From: Cryptomeria japonica
Lineage: Eukaryota > Streptophyta > Pinopsida > Cupressales > Cupressaceae
Reading direction: 5' to 3'
Length of the DNA stretch: 64,000 bases
Assembly (NCBI RefSeq): GCF_030272615.1
Contig: NC_081406.1
Location: forward strand, 264,409,692-264,473,691
Part shown: in pieces, positions 11,601 through 23,600 of the stretch
How positions within the stretch are numbered: position 1 is the stretch's first letter
Layout of the letters: the number at the start of each line of letters is the position of its first letter
Program-made: the position numbers and the translations under genes
The notes under the pieces: model-generated
The model's input: only the letters and a program-made list of their open reading frames with translations
Database searches by the model: none
Told to the model about the DNA's origin: nothing

Positions 11601-14600
11601 AGATTCAGCATCAAATCTCATTTTGAGATGAATAGGAAAAAAATTTAAAAATATATTGTTAAACAAGGCTGATTTTATTTTTATTTTTATTTTGTGAAAT
11701 CATTTTGCCCTCAAGATTCAACATCAAATCTCATTTTGAGATGAATAGGAAAAAAATTTAAAAATATATTGTTAAACAAGGCTGATTTTATTTTTATTTT
11801 TATTTTGTGAAATGCAGTGTCAATTTCACAATGAGCTCCCAAGGCACGAGTGAAGATGACATGGAAATCCATTCTCATAGTGAGAATGATTCAGAATATG
11901 AACCTGAAAATGAGGGGGGTGACCATGGGGCTGATCCTGGAGCCCAATCTAGTTCTATGGCAAGTGCACCAGCTAGTACAGGTTGCCCTTCAGAGTTGTT
12001 GGCACCATATGCTAGGGGTCATTTTGATCCTAAGTCTCCTCTAAAACAGTTTGCTTCACAAATATCAGTACAAGGCACTGCATCACATTCAAGTGGGGGA
12101 ACAAGGAAGTGGAAGTGCAATATTTGTGACAGAGAATGGTTCGGTAGCATTAGCAGGGTGAATGCACACTTTCTGTTTTGGAGAGGAAAAGGCGTGAAAC
12201 ATTGTAAGTTTTTGGAGGAACCCAAAAATATACAGTACAGAATTGAGTTTAACAGGCTTTGGGGGGTTCCAGATGACACAAATATTTCAATGCCTACTAC
12301 TTTGTCTGCTAGGGCATCACTTCACGACAACCAGAATGTGCCAGTGCCACATACTTCTCATGCTTTGCAAGCGGGAGGAATGATGTTTGGATCTCCATCT
12401 ACTTCCACTTCTACTGCTGCCAGGGCTGGGAAACGTAGGTTGCATACACCACAGAGCAACCCCATTGCTGATATGTTTAATGTGCAGCTGAGAGATGAGA
12501 TAGATGAATCCATTGGCAATTTCTTCTTTGCCAATGGCATTCCATTTCATGTTACACGGTCTCCTTATTATAGGAAGATGATGGATATGGTGGCCAAGGG
12601 AGGACCATCTTATGTGCCACCAGGGGAGATGAAAATGAGGACCTCGATTTTGGATAAAAGCTATTCCAAGATCAATATTTTGATGGAGAAGATGAAGGCA
12701 TGTTGGGCGGCATCGGGGTGCAACATAGTTATGGATGGGTGGACGAACATTAGCCATCGTCCACTCATCAACGTCATGGTCACATGTGCAGAGGGCCCAT
12801 ACTTCCTTAGAGCAGTTGATTGTACAGGGCATCGTAAAGATGCTGATTTCCAGTTTCAGGTCCTCAGGGAGGCTATTGAGGAGGTTGGGCCACAAAATGT
12901 GGTCCAAGTAGTGACAGATGCAGCCTATGTGTGTAGAGCAGCAGGGAGACTCGTTGAGGCAGCCTATAGACATATTTGGTGGACCCCATGTTGTGTGCAT
13001 GCCATGAACAATGCACTCAAGGACATGGGGAAGATTGACTGGATTAGAGGAGTGGTCACCGATGCGAGAGATGTGCAGATGTTTATCTGCAACCACCACA
13101 CTTCACATGCACTCTTCAGGACCTTCGCGAAGAAGGAGTTCTTGAAACTAGTTGAGAATAGATATGCATCCTATTTCATTCTCTTGGAGAGAATGATTGA
13201 GTTGCAAGAGGCATTGCAACTCATGGTTATGACTAATGAGTGGAATAGGTGGGCTGAGGCCAAGACAGAGCAAGGGAGAAGGGTGAAGGAGATAGTGAAG
13301 AGTGATGTGTTTTGGACTGATGCGAAATACATTGTCTCCATCATTTCTCCAGTATTCCAGGTGATCAGATATGGGGATGGGGATGCACCTAACCTTGGAG
13401 AGGTGTATGAGTGCATTGACTCTATGCTTGACCAGATGAGGACTGCTGTGCGAGTGAAGGACCCCTCTCTAGCATTCTACAATGAGCGAATCCGGCCTAT
13501 CATTCAGAGTAGATGGGACAAGTTGAACACTCCTTTGCATATGGCTTCCTTTGCCTTGAATCCTAAGTGGTACAAGGCTAGACTGGGTAGAATGACACCG
13601 ATTGAGGATGATGAGGTGAAGGCGGGTTTCTTTAGGTGCATAGAGAAGATGTTTGATTCCAGAGATGCCGACACAATGCGCACTGAGTGGGGAAGATTTG
13701 CCACTCTTAGAGGTTATTCAGATGCGGCAAAGATTGATATAGACACTATGGCACAGGAGGACCCACTTTTGTGGTGGACTTGTCATGGCCCGAAATCTTT
13801 GACCACCACTCTAGCCATCCGTTTGCTATCCCAGGTTTCCAGTTCTTCAGCTGATGAGAGGAATTGGTCTACATATAGCTTCATCCACTCTCTTAAGAGG
13901 AACAGACTTACCTCTAAGAGAGTAGAGAAGCTTGTGGCTGTACACAGTGCTTTGCGTCTCATAGACCGCAAGACACTCTTTTACAAGGAGAGTCCAGTGG
14001 CACGATGGGATGTAGAGCCAGAGGAGCCTTCACAGATTGATGAGGATGATCCTACCACTTCAGATACAGGGCTAGTTGGTGTGAGCTTGAGGGACGTTGA
14101 TCTTCAAGAGTCCAGCAGTTCCAGTGAGGAGGAGTTCGCAGATGATTAGAGGCCTCCATTAGCTACATTTTGAGTTTTGTCATTTTGTCTTTGACTCTAG
14201 TCTCTTTTGTAATGCTATTGCTACACGTATTTGTATTTGGCTACTCATTGTAATGATGAATTATGTAATCATCTTTATTATTATAGACTTTGCAATGGCA
14301 TTAGATATTCGTATTTTCGTTTTCCTTTTTCGATATTCATATGATAGAAATGAGAAATCTCCAATTTGACAATTTCATCTGTCAAATTTTATTTAGCATT
14401 TAGCAATTAGTATTACTAATCTAAGTAATCTTGGTATTTCCTATAGTTTCATTTGAAATCTAATTCTTATACTGTTATACATCTTTTCAAAACTAGTTTT
14501 TCAAGTACTATATGTATATATATGAGCACCACCACCCCGCCACCCCCCCCCTCCCCCCCCGCCGTCCCCAAAATTAGGCCCTTGGTCCCCCCGTCCCAGA

Positions 14601-17600
14601 AACGCGTCCCCCTCGTCCCCCCGTCCCCAACGCCCGTGGAACACTGTTTATTAGGTTATCTGTAATGAAGGTTTCCAGTTTATGAGCCACACAAACAAGA
14701 AATTGTTGTGTGCTAGACATCACTAATTGTAATGCTGTTTGTAAATATTTATATGATTTCTTTCTTAGATGAGTTAATAAAGTTATGTACTATATTAGGA
14801 GTTTAGAAGTATTTATATATTTATGTTTTATATGTGGTTCTTGTCCCTGCAGCTTTGTTTTTCAGCCTTTGTATGCAATCGAGTGCAGAATGCTGTTAAG
14901 ATTTTGCACACTCATATGTTGTGTTAGCTATTCAAAATTTTATATTGAGACAATTTCAATATTTGATTCCTTAAATAATCTGAACATTGTCTTCTGTATA
15001 TAAATATATATAGCTTTTAAAGCATTTTTTCACTCTTTTGTGGATTTACAGGTGCTGATATCCAAAGATAACGAAGCAGAAAAATATGGAAAGAATCGGA
15101 AAGGTTCTAAGGAGAAAGCAAAGAATATATTAGACAAGAAAAAGAAGCCAGAGTCCTTGACTGAAACTCCTGTTGAAATTGATTCCAGGCTTCTGAGTGC
15201 ACTACTAACAGTACGCAATTTTTGCTTATCCACATTTTGGACATCATTTAAAAGAATGTTAAATTAGTCAAAATATTTGTAAACGGAGATAAAGATTTCT
15301 GTTCAAGGATAACGTGGAGTGACTACGGGTAGAAAAGTTTGAAATTGGAGACTAAGAAACTGGTGCATCTCTAAAATAGGAAGCCAGAAAATTAATTTTT
15401 GAATTTTTGGATTTTTTGGTTTGTTTCACTTATAATTTTCATCTGTTTATTTAGCATTAATTAATTAAATATCTATTTTTGGAAGTGCGCATCTTATGAT
15501 TTGTCATTTATTAATAGGAATGTACAATACGTTACGGTTTGTTTTGGCACCTGTACATGGATCTTTTCCTGAATAAGCAAGGCAATTTTGTAGTCCTATT
15601 GTATCAGTAAGTGCCTGTCCACCTTCCCACCTAGGTTCTTTTCATGCATTGTGGTAAATGTTGGGAAAAACCTGCAAGCAATTGCAGCTTGAGAGATTTC
15701 CCTTGTTGATTGGAACTGCCAAGCTGTTGGTAGTTAAACCTGAAGCTAGGAAAAACTCGTGACGAGTTCAAACATTTGGTAAAAACATTGGTTTAATCCT
15801 TTCCTTTTTCCTTTTGAAAAAAAGTACTGCTTTTGTATGGGTGTCATATTAAAAATAAAATAAAAATGAATATTTTTTCTCTTTTTAGATTTCTGAGATT
15901 TTCCCTAGTTTTTTCCATATTAAATCCAGGTAGTTGAATGCTTCTTGCACTTTTGCCATGCTCTGTGAATGCGTGTAAATGGAATGCTACTAGATTGCCA
16001 AGAATTCATGCTTGGAATTGATTTAGTGAAGCCTCCAACTGGATATTAAAAATATCAAGAAAGAAAGAAAGAAAATAAATTATGGTAGTGCCCATGGATG
16101 ACCAAAAGTAGGTCAAGCCATTCAGCTTGAATTACAAATGATTAAGCCTTTAAGCCTGAAATTTATTTAAATATTGATATTTTTATAAATTAAGCTTACC
16201 CGTGTTAACAGCTCTTGGTCTCCATTGAAATACTTTACTAGTTGGAGTATGTCCTCAATTAGCAGGTCTCTTACATTCACTAATTCGATAACCACTCCAT
16301 GAAGTGCCTTCAACTAGCTTGTTTAATGAATGGGGCTTGGAATTTCGATTGTTCTAGAATATAGATATTATCCATTATTATCAGTTGTGCTGAATACCAT
16401 TGCATGAAATTAGAAATCCTCTACCCAAGTTGCTGAAACTTTATCTCTTGTTGCTATCTAGTTCTTGTCTTCAGCAGAAGAGCCATGCCTTAGTAATGTT
16501 GATGTGTGTTATCTGGTACACAAGGCTCCCCTATTTGGGAATATAATTTCAGCTCTGTCTTCAGTCTTCCAGATTTGGCAATAAAGAGAAAGAAACGGAA
16601 GAAATTAATTACATTAATATCCATGGATGGCAAGAATAGGTCAACAAGACTAGAACATTCAACTGTTATGATAGCCAGGAACTAGGTAAAATGGGGCCTT
16701 AGATTCAAATCAAATACAATAAGTAAAAAGATTTGAGAAGGAAGTAGAGAGCTGGTGCTAGGGAAGTCGATCAGTCACCCCTCCATAGCTATTTCTTTCA
16801 TCTTACTTGTAGTGTTTTCTCTGGTGGTCTTGATTGAAATGTTTTGAAATGTTCAATTTTGTTTGTTTGTGTGCTTATTTATTAAGGTTTTGGTTGTAAC
16901 CAATCTTCTTCTTGTTTCCTTATATCTTGCTTGGTTGTCCATTTAGTGTGGTTTTGTTTCTCCTCAAGTAGGAATGAGGTATGAAAGTGGTGGCACCTGC
17001 CTAGTGCAATGTCACATGATGCAAGTACAACCTACCCAAGTAGATAGCCGTTGTTTCATGAAATTACTAAAATACTGATGCTGTATAGGCACAAGTTTAT
17101 TAATAAAAAACCTGGGTAATTAGCTACCATGCTCCCAACATTAAATGTTTTCTATGATGACGCATGTACATTCTAATCTTGACATATGGAGTTATATACT
17201 TGTTATAGATCTAACTTGAAGGAAAACGGCAGCAGTTTTAGAGTTTGTATACAATTATCTCATTGTATGTATCATATTAGAGTCACCGTTGGCTTGAGCA
17301 AGGAAGGCTTTTACATGAGAGAGTGATTTATTATCACATCCTATGTTATAAGATATGGGCTCACAATTGGCTATCAGTAAACAGCATGTCATAGGCTATT
17401 TCAACCAGCAACAAATTGTCAACTGCAGAAGGAAGCCTTATTGTTGGCCAGGGCAAGGAAGCTTTCTACATGAATGGGTGAATCTATTGTCAAGTCCTAT
17501 GTTACAAGAAATAGAACCATTACGCATTGCCAGTTTTCTAACCAATTTCTTCAATATGAGTGCTTCTTAAACTGTTTTAAGCTGCCACAAATGGTCAGCC

Positions 17601-20600
17601 AAAGTATCCAAAAATTATTAGACAAAATAGTAACTTGGTTTTATCTGATACCTGTTAATCATTTCAACTTCTGTTCATTGATCTGTTTTCCTGAGATCTC
17701 ATTAACGCAGAATTCTGTTAAAGCAGTCTCCTGTTGTGGTTATTTACTATCTTTTTTTTGTTGGTGTTGTAAATAAGCCACACCCGGACCGACGATGGAC
17801 TGGTCCAAGAGGGGCCAGTAGCTCAGTGGTAGAGCACTCTAGTAGCGTATGGAAGGTCCTAGGTTCGAGTCCTAGCTGGTCCATGTCTGAACATGGTATC
17901 AGAGCCAGGTCCAGGCTAGGAGCCCCAAGCACACGAGAGGTGTGGCTTAAGGGGGGTGTTGGTGTTGTAAATAAGCCACACCCGGACTGACGATGGACTG
18001 GTCCAAGAGGGGCCAGTAGCTCAGTGGTAGAGCACTCCAGCAGCATATGGAAGGTCCTAGGTTTGAGTCCTAGCTGGTCCATGTCTCAACACTTCTGTTT
18101 GTTATATCAATATTTTTTGTTCAGAGAGAAGGATGTCATCTGGTGAGACTGCTAGTATGTTGCAAGTTAGGTTTTTATGGGTGGAATGTATCATGGCTGT
18201 GCTAAAGGTTCATTGGTAAGTATTGGGATTATTTGGTCCTCTTAAAAGTTGCAATGAGATTCACAACAATTCAGAGGGATGAAATGTCAATCTATGTTCC
18301 TTAATCCACCTTAGGTTGTGTACTTTCTTGATAAAACTTAAGCCATTTGGCCGAATCTACTTTCTGATTGTAATGGCTTTCTTGAAACATTGGATATAAT
18401 GAAGATGATTTTTTGAGAAAATCTTTTTATTTAGTTTAACAGTGGTTCATTCTTATATGTTCTTCATGCTGGTTTCATGTGCATACTGTTTATCATGGAA
18501 GAGCTTGCTGAATGATTTTTGAGCAGGAATTCAACAATATTTTAGTGAGATAAAATGGGAACTGATTGAAGCTCTTTCTGTTTCAAATGATCCATATTTG
18601 CAGGGTGTTAATAGAGCATTTCCTTATGTTTCAACTGATGAGGCAGATGATATCATACATAAACAAACACCTGTCCTTTTCCAATTGGTAAGAATTTAGG
18701 AATGTACATAATGTCTACATTTTCGCAATAGGTTGTTTGCTTATATGATTTGTAAGTTTTGACTTGATAGTCTTCTCCATGTAGGTGCATTCGAAGAATT
18801 TCAATATTGGGGTGCAAGCTTTGATGCTTTTATATCAGCTTTTAGCAAAAAATCAAACTGTCAGTGACCGCTTCTATCGTGCTCTTTATTCAACACTGTT
18901 GACACCTGCTTTAATGAGGTCATCAAAGGTGTATACTCTAACTCAACAGTTTTCAGGTGATACTGGTAATCATACACATAGATGGTTGTGAATCAATCGT
19001 TGCAATGGACTAAAGACATGTAATGACTGTTATTGATGAAACAAATGCAGTATATAGAAATAAGAGACAAGTGAAAAAATTAAGACAAATATAAAAATTT
19101 ATCAATTCATTTGAGTTCTACAATTTCGCATTGTATTCTTGTAAAGTCGTACAAATCGTGCTGAAAAATTAAGTCAACTTCCAGGCTATATATTAGTTAG
19201 AAGGACATTTTGAGTTAGTGAGGACTTTTAGGTTTGGAGAGGAACATCATAGTATGTGTCATGTACATGTTTTTCTTGACATTGCTTTCTATTTGTTTAA
19301 GATGTAAAGGATTTGAGGAAGATAAGCAGAGATTCTATGAAGTCTTGGAAATGACTGTTAGATATTTAAGCAATGATCATAGTATTTACTATTTATTCTA
19401 ATATTTTATTGAAGTTTACAACATATAGACCACAAATCTGCATTGTTTAGGTTAGGAGATGCATTGCTGGCTACTTCCCTTGAAGCTCCCATTACCCATA
19501 CATCTACTTTCTGCTAATGTTATAGGTCCAGTGACCTCCCAGCTTGTACTATTCTGAGTACCTGAATATCATAATAAAACATAGTTAAAGACAGTACTGG
19601 TCCAGAGCGAAAAAGAAAAAAACATATAGAATTGGAAAAAAAAATAGAACCACATTGAAACTGCTGCTAGTCCTGTTACATCTGATCAAAATAAACCTAT
19701 CGCTGATTTGGATTCTCTTGGTGAATGTATTCCTTTTTGTGAACAGATAATATAAAACTATGTAATATATCCTATGTTATGTCTCATTTAATATTTTGAA
19801 ATATCATCTAGGAACAGTGCTTCATTTTTTTTATGTATTTTCTTATAATGCACATTATGGTTGATTTTGTCTATAAGTTTTAGACTTTTATATGGATGTA
19901 CACTAAGCCCCATAGTTGGACTACTCGCCGAAAACTTGGCGAGTAGTTAAAACTTGGGAGTTTTTACGCCATTAACTCGCAGAGAAAACTCACCAAAAAC
20001 TCACCGAATTTTTGGCAAAAACTCGGCGAATCTGTATTAAAAACTCATGCGATTGTGCATAGAGGCAAAAAATGGCGAAAATCAGTTTTATTTCATCATT
20101 GTTGAGTTGTATTTTGCTGAGAAGGGGTAAAACACCCTCCCAAACACTTGCAAACTGATTTCCATCGATTCGAAGTGGATTTGAAGCATATTTGAGGTGG
20201 TTTTTGAAGAAAAATCAGATTCCTAGGTAGGTTTCCTGATTTTTTAAAACATTTTATTTATTTTTTGTTGCATCTAGATGAATATAAAATCATTCCTAAG
20301 TAGTAAAAAATGATATAGAGTCATTGGAACAAGATTTAACACTATTTTTGACAAGTTTTGTTGAATTTTTCATTATTTTTTTGAAGAATCTCTAGTTTTT
20401 CAAAAAAAAACAAACCCTAATATTTTTTTTGTTTTTTGTTTTAACTTTGAATGATGTCTAAAATTATTTAAACGAATTTAGATAGTTTGCTAAATTGTTT
20501 AACTAAAATATTAACTTTGTCTTTTCACTTAACCATTAATTCAATATGACAAATTCAAGGGATAACTGGCTACTAGAACCATGCCCATCTGGGTATATAG

Positions 20601-23600
20601 GCACTCGTCCTAAAGGTGCTAGAGATAGGGCTTGGAGGTATGCCTATGAAGGACTGGACCTTGGGTCGGTGATTTGTGTTAAATGTGAGAAAATATTTCA
20701 TGGAGGCATAAACCGCCTCAAATACCACCTTGTAGGCATCGAGAAGCATGATGCTAGGGTATGTCCTGGGGCCACGGAAGAAATGAAAAGAGACATGAAT
20801 GCCATACTTTCATCTGGGAAGGAGAAAAAAATGCAAAGGGAGAGGGCAAAACTAGCCATGAGAGCAGCCATAGATGAATCTCAAGGTACTTCAGTTGACA
20901 TTGAAGAAGAAGAAGAAGCACTTCAGGGCATAGTGGGCTCTCGTCATGGCTCACGTATCCGCAAAATCAGCACCACTTCGGCCACCACTTTTGTTTCTAG
21001 TAGAGCACCTACTGCATCACAGTCTATAGGTAATTATTTTGTGCCCAACAACACATCTGGAGCACAATTGTCATTAGAGGCAATTGGATGGAATAGGGAG
21101 GCACATGAGAAAATAGACATCGCATGTGCTGATTTTTTGTACTTCAACAACATCCCATTCATTAATGTGATAGACAATCCTTATTGGCTAAATTTGGTTA
21201 CTGCAATGACAGTTGTAGGAAAAGGGTACAAGGCCTCTTCTTGCAAGGATTTGGGTGGGACGTTAGTAAATAGTCCACTTGATTTCATATTTAAATATTT
21301 TTCTTATTTATTAAATCAAATTGTGTACTAAGACCTAATTTCACTTTGTTCTTGTAGGTTGTTCACAAATGTAGTTGAAAGGGCAAAAGAAGTGGTGGAG
21401 GACCAAAGAAAAAAATGGAGAAAATACGACTGCACCATTCTTTCCGATAGGTGGACAGATGGCAAGAACCACACCATTATTAATTTTTTGGTTGCTTGCG
21501 GTGTTCTTGAAATCAAAAACATTGGCTGGAATGTTGGAGCACATTGTCATGGAAGTGGGAGTAGAGAATGTGGTGCAAATAATCACAGATAATGCAACAA
21601 CATATGTGGCAGTAGGTAGAATCCTCCAAGATAGGCACCCCACTCTTTTTTGGACACCTTGTGCAGCACATGTCCTTGACCTTCTTTTGGAGGACATAGG
21701 AAAACTTGATTGGGTGACTCCAGTTGTGGAAGATGCAAGGAGGATCACAAAATATATTTACAATCACCCTGGGTTCATTTGATGAGAGAGCACACCCAAG
21801 GGAGATATTTGGTGAGAGTCGGTGTCGCAAGGTTTGCAACGATTTTCTTGACATTGCTAAGCATTCTTGGTGCATTGACTTCTTTGAAACAAATGTTTGT
21901 GAGTCAAGCATGGCTAGACTCACTTTATTCAAAGAAGCTTGAAGGAGATGGTGTTGCATGCCTAGTCTTCGACAACCATTTTGCACAAAAAGCTGCAGAA
22001 ATTGTGAAGGTAACTTCAACACTTGAATTTTTAATTATTCTTGATTCAAGTCTCTCATTATTAATTTGTAACTTTATTACTTAATCTCTTTGTAATTTTT
22101 ATTTTTCAATTGTAGGTGTTGGAGCCCTTGGTTAGAGTTCTCTACTTGGTAGATGGGGATCAAACCCCAATGGGGTATATTTATGAGGCCATGGATAGGG
22201 CCAAGGAGTCTATCAAAAAATTACTAGAAGGGGGATAGACCAAAATTTGATCCCATATGGGAAATTATTGATAAGAGGTGGAAGAATTAGCTCCACCAAC
22301 CCAATCATGTAGCAGGATACTTCCTCAACCCTCGTTTTAAATTCGGGGATTCTTACTCAGATCCTAATGGAAAGCCCATGGTGGGCCTCACTACATGCAT
22401 TCAGATGATGATACCTTAGGTTGAGGTGAGAGACCTCGTTGTGGCTGAACTCCAAAATTATGAGGAAGCAAGGGGTAATCTTTTCTCTTCAGAGTTGGCT
22501 AGGATAGGAAGAACCACTCAAACTCTAGGTATAACATTTGCCATTTGGATTCTAAAGTAATTGATAAATTGATAAAATATGTTTTCACTTTTCTCTTTTC
22601 TTTCTAAATTTTCAATATTTTATTTTGCAAATGCTTGGTGGCAAAGTTGGGGTAAAAATACCCCAAATCTCAAAATATTTGCCCTTAGGATCTTATGTCA
22701 GTCTTGTAGTTCATCCAATTGTGAGCGCAATTGGAGCTTGTATGAGGCCATCCATACGAAGAAGAGTAGCAAGTTAGCTCAAAAACGCCTCAATGACCTT
22801 GTCTTTGTGCAATATAATCTTCAGTTGCATATAAGGAAGGTAGAGGAAGCAACAATTGGTCCAATTGATTTGGATGATATAGATCCTTTCAGTGATTGGA
22901 CATCACAGGAGCAACGTCCATTGTTTACAGAGGACAACGTCAATGATTTGGAGAGGCAGGCTATAAAGGAGGAGGGGGGTGGATTTGGTTTCACATTGGA
23001 TGACATTGAGGAGGATGAGGAGTCATTGCCAGCGCTAGGAGAAGCTAGAGGCAGAGCTACATCTAGGATGGAGGACGAGCCATAGCCTGAGTCAGACATA
23101 CTGAGCGAGGAGGCACAATCATGCCCAGTGCAAACTTCTAGGACTAGACCCTCTAGTTCTACCTCTCCCCTAGTTTTTACTAAAGCTGGGAAGACGATGT
23201 AATTGTAATGTTGTATTTACTTTTAGTTATACAAAAACTATTTACTGTTTTCCTTCGAGCCATCAGCATAACTTATGAGGATGTGATTTTGTACCCACTT
23301 TACATTCAAATATATCTAGACTCAACTTGTTTCTTTTGTGTTATCATTTATTGACTCATTGGATGCATCTTCTCATTGAATTTTGTAAAAAAGTGCATTT
23401 CTAATTAAATTTAAGTAATTTTTTAAGTTCCCGAGTTTTTTGCCGACTACTAGCTGAGTTTTTCCCAAGTTTTTTTTCCAGGCCTTGGCGAGTTTTTGGT
23501 TTTGGTGAGTAGTTCAACTATGCTAAGCCCTACAATACATAGTGTCCAAATAAAATGGCAAACCCTTGTACTTGCACTCATACTTGAACCAAAACTGGTA

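Larger units (their letters stand above)
11443..11817 (+). other. Probable 5' leader intron of the hAT transposase gene
   Basis: Donor GTAGGG after CACAAG at 11442, and acceptor GTGAAATGCAG ending at 11817 after a T-rich tract. The first in-frame ATG is 13 bp downstream. Size is 375 bp. The call rests on sequence alone; there is no transcript evidence. Confidence 0.6.
10827..14646 (+). mobile_element. Complete hAT DNA transposon (3,820 bp)
   Basis: Perfect 14-bp terminal inverted repeats, CAGTGTTCCACGGG at 10827-10840 and its complement at 14633-14646. Perfect 8-bp target duplication TTTATTAG at 10819-10826 and 14647-14654, the size expected of hAT. Inside are GC-rich subterminal arrays, a spliced 5' leader and one intact transposase ORF. 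Perfect ends and an open ORF suggest a recent insertion. It lies in the same orientation as the host gene. Confidence 0.97.
2652..15051 (+). other. NOC1: Host intron, 12.4 kb, transposon-filled
   Basis: Bounded by donor GTGAAT and acceptor TGGATTTACAG. It holds the duplicated intron segment 3139-3535, the ORF remnant 4856-7464, hAT pieces at 8017-8249 and 9360-10330, and the complete hAT at 10827-14646. I see no host exon inside it. Confidence 0.85.
17759..18091 (+). mobile_element. TRIM retrotransposon with a tRNA-like module in each LTR (333 bp)
   Basis: Two direct 135-bp LTRs (17759-17893, 17957-18091) differ at six positions. Each starts TGTTGGTG and ends CAACA (GAACA in the 5' copy). 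Right after the 5' LTR comes TGGTATCAGAGCC (17894-17906), the canonical primer-binding site for initiator methionine tRNA. Just before the 3' LTR comes the polypurine tract TTAAGGGGGG (17947-17956). The 63-bp interior has no coding capacity, so it is a terminal-repeat retrotransposon in miniature. The left flank is a T run and the right flank CTTCT, so I cannot show a clean 5-bp duplication. Each LTR holds a tRNA-like sequence with Pol III A and B boxes. Confidence 0.9.
15211..18603 (+). other. NOC1: Host intron, 3.4 kb
   Basis: Bounded by GTACGC and TTTGCAG. The only element I can define is the TRIM at 17759-18091. A short GAAA microsatellite lies near 16059-16075. The rest is unremarkable AT-rich intron. 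Confidence 0.85.

Noticed and set aside
11807-11830. Start of the hAT transposase at GTG 11807
   Set aside because: A plant mRNA would use the ATG at 11831, and 11807-11817 lies inside the likely leader intron that ends GCAG at 11817.
12317-13099. 260-aa minus-strand open frame
   Set aside because: It lies opposite the intact transposase and is a shadow of its codon usage.
17812-18081. Two genuine tandem tRNA genes
   Set aside because: The anticodon arm is irregular, and both sequences sit at matching positions of 135-bp LTRs with a primer site and polypurine tract between them.
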